Source: an uncultured Lachnoclostridium sp. (GTDB lineage: Bacteria; Bacillota; Clostridia; Lachnospirales; Lachnospiraceae). Taken from it: 22,599 bases of DNA. The notes under the pieces are model-generated. The model was given only the letters and a program-made list of their open reading frames with translations, ran no database searches and was not told the origin of the DNA. Positions 1 through 7,101 of the stretch are shown piece after piece (the stretch's first letter is position 1; every line of letters begins with the position of its first letter). The DNA lies in assembly GCA_948330435.1 (NCBI GenBank), contig CAOJBY010000044.1:1-22599 (forward strand), given 5' to 3'. The translations under genes were made by a program, and so were the position numbers.

Positions 1-1165
1 GGAAACCGGAAATAATCGGCGGACAGGTCCACGGTACCGTAATCGCAGAGTAAAGGGGGCAGAGTCCCGTCGCCAAGGCAACATACTGGATCACGCAGGC
101 TATTACCGGCATGGCAATAAAGGGAACCGCCAGCATAGGATTCATAACAATCGGAATACCAAACAAAATCGGCTCATTAATGTTGAACAGGGCAGGTACG
201 GCTTCCAGACGTCCCAGAGTCTTCAGTTGTTTGGATTTTGCGAAAGCCACCATGTAGATTACAACTCCGATAGTCAGGCCGGCACCGGTTACATTGATAA
301 ACTGATCATAAAACTGCTGGGTCACGATATGTCCACCGTTTGCAACCGTAAGCTCCATCCCGCTGTCAATAATTGCCTGGTTTGCCAGGGAGTTCGCCTG
401 CAGAAGACCGGACATAATGCCGCCCACGATGGTAGAACCGTGAACGCCGAACATCCAGAGAAACGGTCCCATAAAGCACATCAGTATTGCTCCTCCGGGA
501 GAATCCGTCATACCCTGCAGCGGAGTCTGGATAATACGGTAGATAAGCTCCATAGCCGTAGTATGCAGCCCCATATCACAGATGCCGTGAATAACCGTTG
601 CAACTACAACAATGGCTCCCGCCGGAATCAGAGCGGAAAAAGCATTTGCAACACCTCCCGGTACGCCCGCCGGCATCTTGATCCGTATGTTCCTCTTTAA
701 AAACCAGCAGTAGACAAAGGCAACAATCCATCCGATCAGGATTGCACCGATCATACCCTTGCCGGCTGTCCAGTCCTTATTGATAATATTGCTAACCACG
801 TCACCGTTTTCCGTCACAACGGATGAGGGCTGAAGCAGCAGGAACACAGCCAGAGCAACGATGCCGCCGCTTAAAGGCTCCTGACCCTCCAGCTTAACAT
901 AATTGTAAGCGATGCCGACAACAGCGATCATTGCACTGATGTTGAAAGTAGCTCCATAGGCCTGATTCAATATGGCCGTAATTCCGGAATTGGCCAGAGC
1001 GTCGGATACTGCCTTAATCGGGAAGTTGGCCAGAATCAGGAAAACGGAACCTACAATCAGCAGCGGCATGGAGTATACCATACCATCCTTTAAGGACTGA
1101 ATTGCTTTAGTATTAATAAAAGCCATGATTTTGGGGATAATCTTTTCATTCATATACTTACCCAT
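1..1165 (-). CDS. celB: PTS EIIC, Lac/Cel (lichenan/cellobiose) family, 3' end cut by window
   Basis: Membrane channel of a beta-glucoside (cellobiose/lichenan-type) phosphotransferase system, moving the sugar across the membrane while EIIB phosphorylates it. I translated the minus strand from the ATG at 1163-1165, which follows a GGAGGAGAAAC ribosome binding site; 388 residues are visible and the rest runs off the left edge (the family is usually 420-450). Visible family marks are the conserved FGVHG (about 239-243), NINEPI (328-333) and VPWT..PPIISGF (377-388), with many hydrophobic spans between. It is the last visible gene of the GH1-EIIB-EIIC operon, 36 nt after EIIB. Substrate is inferred from the neighbouring 6-phospho-beta-glucosidase; a lichenan or diacetylchitobiose-like substrate cannot be excluded. 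Family call is secure; substrate is not. Confidence 0.93.
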   Translation of the reverse strand, partial: MGKYMNEKIIPKIMAFINTKAIQSLKDGMVYSMPLLIVGSVFLILANFPIKAVSDALANSGITAILNQAYGATFNISAMIAVVGIAYNYVKLEGQEPLSGGIVALAVFLLLQPSSVVTENGDVVSNIINKDWTAGKGMIGAILIGWIVAFVYCWFLKRNIRIKMPAGVPGGVANAFSALIPAGAIVVVATVIHGICDMGLHTTAMELIYRIIQTPLQGMTDSPGGAILMCFMGPFLWMFGVHGSTIVGGIMSGLLQANSLANQAIIDSGMELTVANGGHIVTQQFYDQFINVTGAGLTIGVVIYMVAFAKSKQLKTLGRLEAVPALFNINEPILFGIPIVMNPMLAVPFIAMPVIACVIQYVALATGLCPLYSAITVPWTCPPIISGF

Positions 1166-1201
1166 GTTTCTCCTCCTGTTAGCGATATTTTTACAGCAAA
1201 C

Positions 1202-1516
1202 CTATTTATTCTTTGCCAGCTTGTATGCAAATTTGAGCACGTTCAAGCCATTGCACATTCCATAATCTGCCATGGGGATCACATCTACCGGGATTCCCTT
1301 AGGAGTACAGATAGATTTCGCTTTCTCCAGCTGAAAGCCTACCTGGGGTCCCAAAAGAGCTACGTCAATATCACCGGCCTCCACCATACGATCCAGATCC
1401 TGAATCGGGAATGCTGCAATATCCGCTTCCTTTCCTTTCTCCTTTGCCGCCTCCTGCATCTTCGTCACCAGTAAGCTTGTTGACATACCTGCCGCACAGA
1501 ACAAACGAATAACCAT
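1202..1516 (-). CDS. celA: PTS EIIB, Lac/Cel family
   Basis: Cytoplasmic phosphocarrier that takes phosphate from EIIA and passes it to the sugar bound by EIIC. The protein is 104 residues, the normal size for a stand-alone Lac-family EIIB. It opens MVIRLFCAAGMSTS; the Cys at position 7, followed by AAGMSTS, is the phosphorylated cysteine of the family. The start at 1516 is chosen over the longer reading at 1555 because an AAGGAGG site lies 7-8 nt before this ATG and Cys7 then falls at its usual place. It sits between the GH1 gene (77 nt upstream) and EIIC (36 nt downstream). No EIIA partner is in the window; it may lie left of the edge or be encoded elsewhere. Confidence 0.94.
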   Translation of the reverse strand: MVIRLFCAAGMSTSLLVTKMQEAAKEKGKEADIAAFPIQDLDRMVEAGDIDVALLGPQVGFQLEKAKSICTPKGIPVDVIPMADYGMCNGLNVLKFAYKLAKNK

Positions 1517-1593
1517 ATTAAATTCCTCCTTATCATAAATTTTATTTATCGCCATTTCCCTTAAGGGAAATACAGCACATGTTAAAAAATCAC

Positions 1594-3030
1594 TTAAAGC
1601 TCTCTGCCATTACTCTCAATCACTTTTTTATACCAGTAGAAAGAATCCTTCCGCTTTCTCTCCAGGGTTCCGTTTCCCTGATTGTCCTTATCTACATAAA
1701 TAAAACCATAGCGCTTTTCCATCTCTCCGGTTCCTGCACTGACCAGGTCAATGCAGCCCCAGGGCGTGTAGCCCATCACTGGTACGCCATCCTCTGACAT
1801 AGCCTTCTTCATCTCGACAATGTGAAGCTTCAGATATTCAATCCGGTAATCATCATGAATTCCGTCCTCCTCTACCTTGTCGTAGGCCCCAAAGCCATTT
1901 TCCACAATAAACAACGGCACATGGTATCTCTGGTGAAGCAGGTTCAGGGAATAGCGCAGGCCCCTGGGATCGATCTGCCATCCCCAGTCGCTTGCTTTCA
2001 CATAGGGATTCACCGCAGCATAAATCCCCTCGGCCCGTTTCTTGCTGTTCTCCACCTCCACGGAACTGATGGTTGAACTCATATAGTAGCTGAGACCAAT
2101 ATAATCCACACAGCCTTTCTTAAGCCATGCCAAATCCTCCTCTGTGATGTCCAGCTCAATACCGTTCTTATCCCTGAAAGCATTCATATAAGCGGGATAT
2201 TCTCCAAAAACATGAAGATCGCCATAGTAGAAAAGCCGATGCTCCATAGCCCTCTGAGCGGCCAGCTGGTCTTCCGGCGAGCAGGTTCTCGGATAGTAGG
2301 GCACCATAGCCAGCATACATCCAATCCGAAAATCCGGATTGATCTTATGGCCCAGGGCTACCACTCTGGCACTGGCTACCATTTCATAGTGAACCGCCTG
2401 CTGCAGAACCGTCTGCACGTCCTCATCCTCTCTATAAAGGATTCCGGAATTTGTCCAGGCAGACCACGGGAAAAAGGAGCTTCCCTGGTTATTGATCTCG
2501 TTGAAGGTCATCCAATAGGTTACCTTATCCTTATAGCGCTTCATAACTGTCTCCGAATAACGCACAAAGAAGTCAATCAGCTTCCGGCTCCTCCATCCGC
2601 CGTATTTCGTTACCAGATGATAGGGCATCTCAAAATGGCTCAGTGTAATAACCGGTTCAATGTGATACTTCCGAAGCTCGTCAAAGAGATCGTCGTAAAA
2701 CTGAAGACCTTCCTCATTGGGCTCTTCTTCATCCCCGTTTGGAAAGATTCTGGTCCAAGCAATGGAGGTGCGAAAGCACTTAAATCCCATCTCGGCAAAC
2801 AGCCGGATATCCTCCTTATATCTGGAGTAAAAATCAATTGCCTCATGGTTGGGATAATTCTTCCCCGGAAGAATGCCTTCCGTGATCTGTCTGTCCACTC
2901 CATTTGCCCCGGCTGTCATGACATCGGCAATGGAAATACCCTTTCCGCCCTTGTCATATCCTCCTTCCAGCTGGTGGGCTGCCACAGCTCCCCCCCATAA
3001 AAAGTCTTCTGAAATTTCTTTGTTTTTCAT
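1594..3030 (-). CDS. bglA: 6-phospho-beta-glucosidase, GH1
   Basis: Cytoplasmic glycosidase that hydrolyses PTS-imported 6-phospho-beta-glucosides (such as cellobiose-6-phosphate) to glucose-6-phosphate and an aglycone or glucose. With the start at 3030 it has 478 residues, standard for GH1. Acid/base Glu178 lies in WMTFNEIN and nucleophile Glu377 in LFIVENGF. The phosphate-binding set Ser431, Lys439 and Tyr441 (SAGTGEMEKRY) marks it as a phospho-glycosidase rather than a plain beta-glucosidase. The start is placed at MKNKEISEDF because AAAGGAAAG precedes it at normal distance and GH1 proteins start shortly before DFLWG; an in-frame reading to 3102 adds 24 unconserved residues. A run of seven C at 2990-2996 is read in frame. 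First gene of the operon with EIIB and EIIC. Confidence 0.95.
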   Translation of the reverse strand: MKNKEISEDFLWGGAVAAHQLEGGYDKGGKGISIADVMTAGANGVDRQITEGILPGKNYPNHEAIDFYSRYKEDIRLFAEMGFKCFRTSIAWTRIFPNGDEEEPNEEGLQFYDDLFDELRKYHIEPVITLSHFEMPYHLVTKYGGWRSRKLIDFFVRYSETVMKRYKDKVTYWMTFNEINNQGSSFFPWSAWTNSGILYREDEDVQTVLQQAVHYEMVASARVVALGHKINPDFRIGCMLAMVPYYPRTCSPEDQLAAQRAMEHRLFYYGDLHVFGEYPAYMNAFRDKNGIELDITEEDLAWLKKGCVDYIGLSYYMSSTISSVEVENSKKRAEGIYAAVNPYVKASDWGWQIDPRGLRYSLNLLHQRYHVPLFIVENGFGAYDKVEEDGIHDDYRIEYLKLHIVEMKKAMSEDGVPVMGYTPWGCIDLVSAGTGEMEKRYGFIYVDKDNQGNGTLERKRKDSFYWYKKVIESNGREL

Positions 3031-3126
3031 AATATAGATACTTTCCTTTAAACTTATTTTTTGAACTCCTTGTTTTTGTGACATGTGTTTGCATTTGCGC
3101 ATATGCTTTGTTCACTCAGCATCCAA

Positions 3127-3155
3127 ATTACATCACATTTTCATGATATTTTCAA
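3127..3155 (-). promoter_or_regulatory. Likely sigma-A promoter of the GH1-EIIB-EIIC operon
   Basis: On the minus strand TTGAAA (3155-3150), a 17-nt spacer, then TGTAAT (3132-3127). This predicts a start near 3120 and a leader of about 90 nt before the ATG at 3030. The match is 5/6 in both boxes with ideal spacing; activity is inferred. Confidence 0.6.
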
Positions 3156-3205
3156 TTATTCTGTTGATTTTTGACAATGGTTTATCCCTTTGACATTTGT
3201 CACAT

Positions 3206-3256
3206 AAAAAAAACAGACAAGAGAGCGCTTTCAAAAAGACTCCTTTTGTCTGTTTT
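3206..3256 (-). terminator. Rho-independent terminator after the minus-strand RpiR gene
   Basis: Arms 3210-3220 and 3246-3256 form an 11-bp stem (AAAACAGACAA against TTGTCTGTTTT) with a 25-nt loop. Read on the minus strand, the stem runs into eight T (3213-3206). It begins about 40 nt after the stop of the regulator at 3298-4056, so it likely ends that transcript before the GH1 operon. The loop carries a cre-like site. Confidence 0.75.
3220..3233 (-). promoter_or_regulatory. cre site (CcpA catabolite-repression element)
   Basis: The minus strand reads TGAAAGCGCTCTCT, matching the cre consensus TGWAARCGYTWNCW at all but one position. It lies in the loop of the terminator and about 65 nt upstream of the predicted -35 box of the GH1-PTS operon. 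CcpA control of beta-glucoside genes is well known in Firmicutes; binding here is inferred. Confidence 0.6.
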
Positions 3257-3297
3257 CACTTTGCGACCGTTTTTTACGCAATCATTGTTTATCATCG

Positions 3298-4056
3298 TCA
3301 GCTTAAGCCGTCTCTTTCCGCGAGCTTTCCAGCCACAAGCTCCAGAATGCAAACCACCGGAATCTGGGTGGTCAGACTGGCTTCCCTGACCTCTGGCCAG
3401 GCATAGATTAAAGGCATATAGCAGGAAAAATTCAGTCTGGAGATTCGTGCAATCGTACACTGATCGGTATTGGTAATACTGATAAGCTTGACACGCCTTT
3501 TTTTATAACTATTGATTAAGGAAAGCATATGGGCATTTTCTCCGGATATGGATAAGACAAACACCACCGTGTCCTCCATGTCCTTCCCCGGCGGCGGATA
3601 GTAGGGATCAGTAATGGCAAACGCCTGCACGCCTGTGCTGGAAAACAGCCTGGCCCCATACGCCCCTATGGTTCCGCTGGCTCCCTCCCCCAAAAACAGA
3701 ATCTGCCTGGCCTGGGCACACCACTGGGCAGCTCGTTCAATTTTCCCCTGAATCTCGCTATTCCCTGCCAGATTCTGCAGATACTGGATTGCCGGAATAC
3801 TGGAGGAATCATAGACTATGGCTTCCCACTTCTTCTTCAAAACCTGCGAAAGCCGATATTTGAATTCCGTGTATCCGTCACATTCCAGCTTGCTGCAGAA
3901 CCGCAAGACCGTAGTGGTCGAAACCTGACAGACCGCCGCCAGCTCCCGAATATTCATTCTGCTTGCCTCATCCAAATGGGAAGAAACGTAATTATAAACC
4001 ATCAGCTCCCGCTCATTCATCTGTGTAATCTGCTGGTGCTGAAATAAATTTTCCAT
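3298..4056 (-). CDS. MurR/RpiR family transcriptional regulator (HTH + SIS)
   Basis: Sugar-phosphate-responsive DNA-binding regulator of 252 residues, the normal family size. The N-terminal RpiR-type helix-turn-helix covers about 1-75, with the core MNIRELAAVCQVSTTTVLRF (34-53). The SIS sugar-isomerase-fold domain, which binds phosphosugars, covers about 110-240, with FLGEGASG (121-128) and VLSISGEN (167-174) forming the phosphosugar pocket. The start follows AAAGGAAGGCA. It sits upstream of and in the same direction as the GH1-PTS operon, separated from it by a terminator, and is divergent from a second RpiR gene. Control of the 6-phospho-beta-glucoside operon is the obvious inference; the effector is unknown. 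Confidence 0.92.
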   Translation of the reverse strand: MENLFQHQQITQMNERELMVYNYVSSHLDEASRMNIRELAAVCQVSTTTVLRFCSKLECDGYTEFKYRLSQVLKKKWEAIVYDSSSIPAIQYLQNLAGNSEIQGKIERAAQWCAQARQILFLGEGASGTIGAYGARLFSSTGVQAFAITDPYYPPPGKDMEDTVVFVLSISGENAHMLSLINSYKKRRVKLISITNTDQCTIARISRLNFSCYMPLIYAWPEVREASLTTQIPVVCILELVAGKLAERDGLS

Positions 4057-4110
4057 TGCATGCCTTCCTTTCTCTGTCTGCAGGTTATTTCTGAATTTGT
4101 GCTGATATCT

Positions 4111-4139
4111 TTGACAAATCCGCCGATTACTTTTATAAT
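4111..4139 (+). promoter_or_regulatory. Consensus sigma-A promoter for the plus-strand RpiR gene
   Basis: TTGACA (4111-4116), 17-nt spacer, TATAAT (4134-4139): a perfect match to the housekeeping consensus. Transcription should start near 4146, about 70 nt before the ATG. The -35 box is embedded in CTTTGACAAA, whose complement holds TTGTCA, so it may overlap the -35 region of the divergent regulator. A palindrome TATAATTATA overlaps the -10 box. Confidence 0.85.
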
Positions 4140-4214
4140 TATACCATATTTATAAAAGAACTGTGTAACTGTTTAAAGCTGGATCATCTCTGTTTTATAG
4201 ACTGGAGGACAACT

Positions 4215-4943
4215 ATGTTCACACCGAAATTGCTTGCTGACTTCAACGAACTGGAGTTTTCGATCTACAACTGCATCACCCGCAACAAAGAGCGTGTTCC
4301 CCATATGAAGATCAAAGAGCTGGCAGACGAAGCCCATGTTTCCACAGCCACGGTTCTCCGCTTCTGCAAAAAGCTGGGCTGCGAGGGCTACAGTGAATTC
4401 CGCCTGCGCTACAAGGAATATCTGAAAAATCAGCAGATTCTTCTGAATGACACGGTTGAAACCACCTTTAAGGGCTTTGTATCCAGAATGGACTCCCGAG
4501 ATTTTCAGGAGAGCATTGACAATGCCTTCCGGCTTCTGAAAGACTCCCAGCATATTATATTTATCGGCATCGGTTCCTCCGGAATTCTTGGAAAATATGG
4601 AGCCAGATACTTTTCCAATATAGGACGCTTCAGTCTCTATGTAGAAGATCCCTTCCTTCCAATCCTTCAGGATATGACAGATCATACGGTCACCATAGTA
4701 CTTTCCGAATCCGGCACCACTTATCAGATGCTCAAGCTGGCTAACCAGCTAAAGCAAAAGGGCAGCCGTCTGCTTTCAATCACCAATAAGGCCGATTCTC
4801 CGCTGGCAAAGCTGGCAGACTGCAATATCTTCTACTATGTACCGCAGCTCATGGCAAACGGTACCAATATCACGACCCAGATCCCGGTTGTCTACATTTT
4901 GGAAACCCTTGCAAGAAAGCTGTACACCTACACGAACGGATGA
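4215..4943 (+). CDS. MurR/RpiR family transcriptional regulator (HTH + SIS)
   Basis: Second RpiR-type regulator, 242 residues. The helix-turn-helix is in the first ~75 residues, with MKIKELADEAHVSTATVLRF (31-50). The SIS domain covers about 105-235, with FIGIGSSG (116-123) and VLSESGTTY (162-170). The start has a GGAGG site six to seven nt before ATG. It is divergent from, and clearly paralogous to, the regulator at 3298-4056: the same motif order and the same PVVxILE stretch near the C-terminus. A consensus promoter lies just upstream, so it is probably well expressed unless repressed. The target may be the shared intergenic region, the GH1 operon, or genes elsewhere. No terminator is evident after the stop. 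Confidence 0.92.
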   Translation: MFTPKLLADFNELEFSIYNCITRNKERVPHMKIKELADEAHVSTATVLRFCKKLGCEGYSEFRLRYKEYLKNQQILLNDTVETTFKGFVSRMDSRDFQESIDNAFRLLKDSQHIIFIGIGSSGILGKYGARYFSNIGRFSLYVEDPFLPILQDMTDHTVTIVLSESGTTYQMLKLANQLKQKGSRLLSITNKADSPLAKLADCNIFYYVPQLMANGTNITTQIPVVYILETLARKLYTYTNG

Positions 4944-5107
4944 ACATCTCTTTTGGGTTTCTCCGTCTTGTATTATAAAAAATTATAGACAGCTCCGGAA
5001 GTTCTGTAAATCTATTTGAAGATTCTGTTAAAAATATGGCCGTTTCACATAAGTTACGTCAAAAAAACAAATTTCTTTGAACTAACAGTTCCGAATATAT
5101 CGTCATT

Positions 5108-5266
5108 CTACAAAGCAAAAGAGGGAAGCGATGCCGCCATACAAATACAGAAAAGCAATACAAGCCCTCTTTCAATCGGTAAAAACGCAAATACATGGTG
5201 GGACAGGACAATACCGCTGTACAACTGGGCAATCATGGAAAACAACGTCAGCACATCGATGGCCAT
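5108..5266 (-). CDS. Putative small hydrophobic protein, 52 aa
   Basis: Minus-strand ORF of 52 residues beginning MAIDVLTLFSMIAQLYSGIV and ending SLPSFAL. Two hydrophobic stretches, about 4-22 and 34-50, are separated by a short polar part (SHH...PIER). An AAAGGAAA ribosome binding site lies 8-9 nt before the ATG. The ORF starts 37 nt after the stop of the carboxymuconolactone/cupin gene on the same strand and could be cotranscribed with it. I recognise no family. It could be a small membrane protein or a remnant of a longer one. A small GAACT-GTT-AGTTC hairpin followed after 11 nt by a T run (about 5057-5094) could end the transcript. Confidence 0.4.
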   Translation of the reverse strand: MAIDVLTLFSMIAQLYSGIVLSHHVFAFLPIERGLVLLFCICMAASLPSFAL

Positions 5267-5303
5267 TTTTATTTTTCCTTTCATTTCCGCCCACCATCCT
5301 TTC

Positions 5304-6056
5304 TTATTTCAGGGTTCCATATACGTCATCATCCACTGCTTCCAGCCACTCGTTGGAGCCATCCACACCCGGAACCTCAACTGCCAGATGGGAAAACCAT
5401 GAGTCCGGTGCTGCACCGTGCCAATGTTTCACATCCACCGGGATATTGACTACATCCCCCGGACGAAGCTCTTGTGCTTCTTTTCCCCATTCCTGATAAT
5501 ATCCCCTGCCGCCTATGCAGACAAGAATCTGCCCGCCGCCGCTTTTTGCATGGTGGATATGCCAGTTATTCCGGCATCCCGGCTCAAAGGTTACATTAAA
5601 AATCCCAACCTGCTCTGCGGAAAGCGGTGCAAGATAACTCTGCCCAATAAAATACTGTGCAAAACCATCATTCGGTTTCCCGATGGGGAATAAAATGCTC
5701 TTTTCATAAATTTCTCTTTCACTGCCTGCCGATGCATCCTCCGTCCAGACTTCCTTCGCCATCTTAAAAGCCGCCCATGCTTTCGGCCATCCTGCATAAA
5801 ATGCCGCATGAGTTAATATCTCGGCAATCTCATCTTTCGTAATTCCGTTATTTTTTGCACTCATCAGATGATACTGAAACGAAGAATCCACCAGCCCCTG
5901 TGCCATCAGCGAAACTACCGTCACAAGGGAACGATCCCTTAAAGGGAGTTTTTCCTCTCTGTCCCATACCTCGCCAAACAATACATCATCATTTAACTGT
6001 GCGAATTTCGGGGCAAATTCCCCAAGCTGATCCCGTCCTGCCGTCTGTTTTACCAT
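5304..6056 (-). CDS. Carboxymuconolactone decarboxylase-like / cupin fusion protein
   Basis: Two-domain protein of 250 residues. Residues about 15-105 match the all-helical carboxymuconolactone decarboxylase (AhpD-like) fold (PLRDRSLVTVVSLMAQG, then GITKDEIAEILTHAAFYAGW). The CxxC of peroxiredoxin-reducing AhpD is absent, so a thiol peroxidase partner role is unlikely. Residues about 145-230 are a cupin barrel with metal-site motifs NNWHIHHA (His166, 168, 169) and RPGDVVNIPVDVKHWHGA (His211, His213). Such fusions are frequent in Clostridia and usually lack a proven substrate. The start follows AGGAGG at normal distance. The upstream region overlaps a decayed DUF2812 gene on the other strand. 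The exact reaction is unknown. Confidence 0.9.
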   Translation of the reverse strand: MVKQTAGRDQLGEFAPKFAQLNDDVLFGEVWDREEKLPLRDRSLVTVVSLMAQGLVDSSFQYHLMSAKNNGITKDEIAEILTHAAFYAGWPKAWAAFKMAKEVWTEDASAGSEREIYEKSILFPIGKPNDGFAQYFIGQSYLAPLSAEQVGIFNVTFEPGCRNNWHIHHAKSGGGQILVCIGGRGYYQEWGKEAQELRPGDVVNIPVDVKHWHGAAPDSWFSHLAVEVPGVDGSNEWLEAVDDDVYGTLK

Positions 6057-6085
6057 AATTTTATCCTCCTATTCTTCAAAACTGT

Positions 6086-6980
6086 GTGCCCATTTTTTCA
6101 GCACTACGCTATCCTGCCGGATCATTCATCTCCACGCTGCTTGCACTGAAATACGCCACCAACTTTTTCTATAAAATCACCAACTATGGATGGCGGTACC
6201 GCCGCATCGAGCCAAAAGAAGTACATTTTACTGTTTCCTATTACACCAAGGCATCTGAATTTGATCCGGAACCTTCGGAAAGCCAGAAGATGTTTCAGGA
6301 TTTCTGTGCCCACTCCGGTTGGAAGCTGGCCTGCACTTCTGCCCAGATGCAGATATTTTATAACGAGGAAGCCGAGCCCACTCCTATCCAGACCGAGCCA
6401 TTTCTGGAATTGGAATCCATTCATGCTTCCGTCAAAAAAAAACTTTGTGCCCTCTTATCTTCTGTTACTGGCCATTTCCATCCTGCAGGTAGTGATGTTT
6501 ATCTCCTCTCTTAGAGAAGATCCGGTTGTATTGCTCTCCAATTCTGCCAGACTTTTTTCCGGTCTTTGCTTCTCACTTCTTTCACTTTTGCTTCTTGTTG
6601 AACTTTTCCGCTACTTTTTCTGGTACTCCAAAGCCAAAAGGGCAGCGGAATATGGAGAGTTTCTGAATATGCCAAACACCTCCGGCTTTCAGAAAATCAT
6701 ATTCGCTATCATTTTTACAGGGATCCTATATTGGATTGCCAGTTCTCTCCTATGGGGAAATTCTATGCAAAGATGGCTGGCATTTTTTCCGTTTATTTAT
6801 GTTCCTGTTCTCTTCTTGAGTGTAAATGGGGTCAAAGAATTTCTAAAACGCAGAAAGGCTTCCCGATCCGTAAACCGCACCTTTACAATTCTTACCAGCT
6901 TTGTATCTGCCTTTATAATGCTGGGATTGGTTACTTTTCTTCTTCTGCGTGTTTCTTCCGGCATTGTCTTTGCAGGTTAA
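6086..6980 (+). pseudogene. DUF2812 membrane protein, frameshifted remnant
   Basis: Two overlapping plus-strand frames together make one DUF2812-like protein. Frame one (6086 to about 6442) carries YGWRYRRIEPKEVHFTVSYY, then FCAHSGWKLAC and IFYNEEAEPTPIQTE, the DUF2812 soluble part. From a run of nine A (6434-6442) the reading must move by +1 into a second frame, which continues with LLLLAISILQVVMFISSL and ends at 6980 with four to five membrane spans. Removing one A restores a single frame. The first ATG (6086) has no ribosome binding site and the N-terminus looks shortened. DUF2812 genes usually follow a PadR regulator gene; none is present here. Likely a pseudogene, with sequencing error or phase variation at the A run as alternatives. 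Confidence 0.7.
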
Positions 6981-7101
6981 AGATAAAGAAGTTTATGAAT
7001 ATAACGGAGCTTTCCTATGTCCTTGTGGAGATCAGCTTTAACCGGGAACCTACGGCAGAGCAGATGGGGATAGTTGGGTCTAAACTTGGTACCCCTGCCA
7101 T

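Noticed and set aside
227..3000. Long plus-strand frames opposite the EIIC and GH1 genes
   Set aside because: They mirror well-supported minus-strand genes, have no ribosome binding sites and no recognisable domains.
6059..6130. 18-residue minus-strand ORF (MIRQDSVVLKKWAHSFEE) before the CMD/cupin gene
   Set aside because: A fair GGAGATGA site exists, but it is very short, unrecognised and overlaps the DUF2812 remnant; likely chance.
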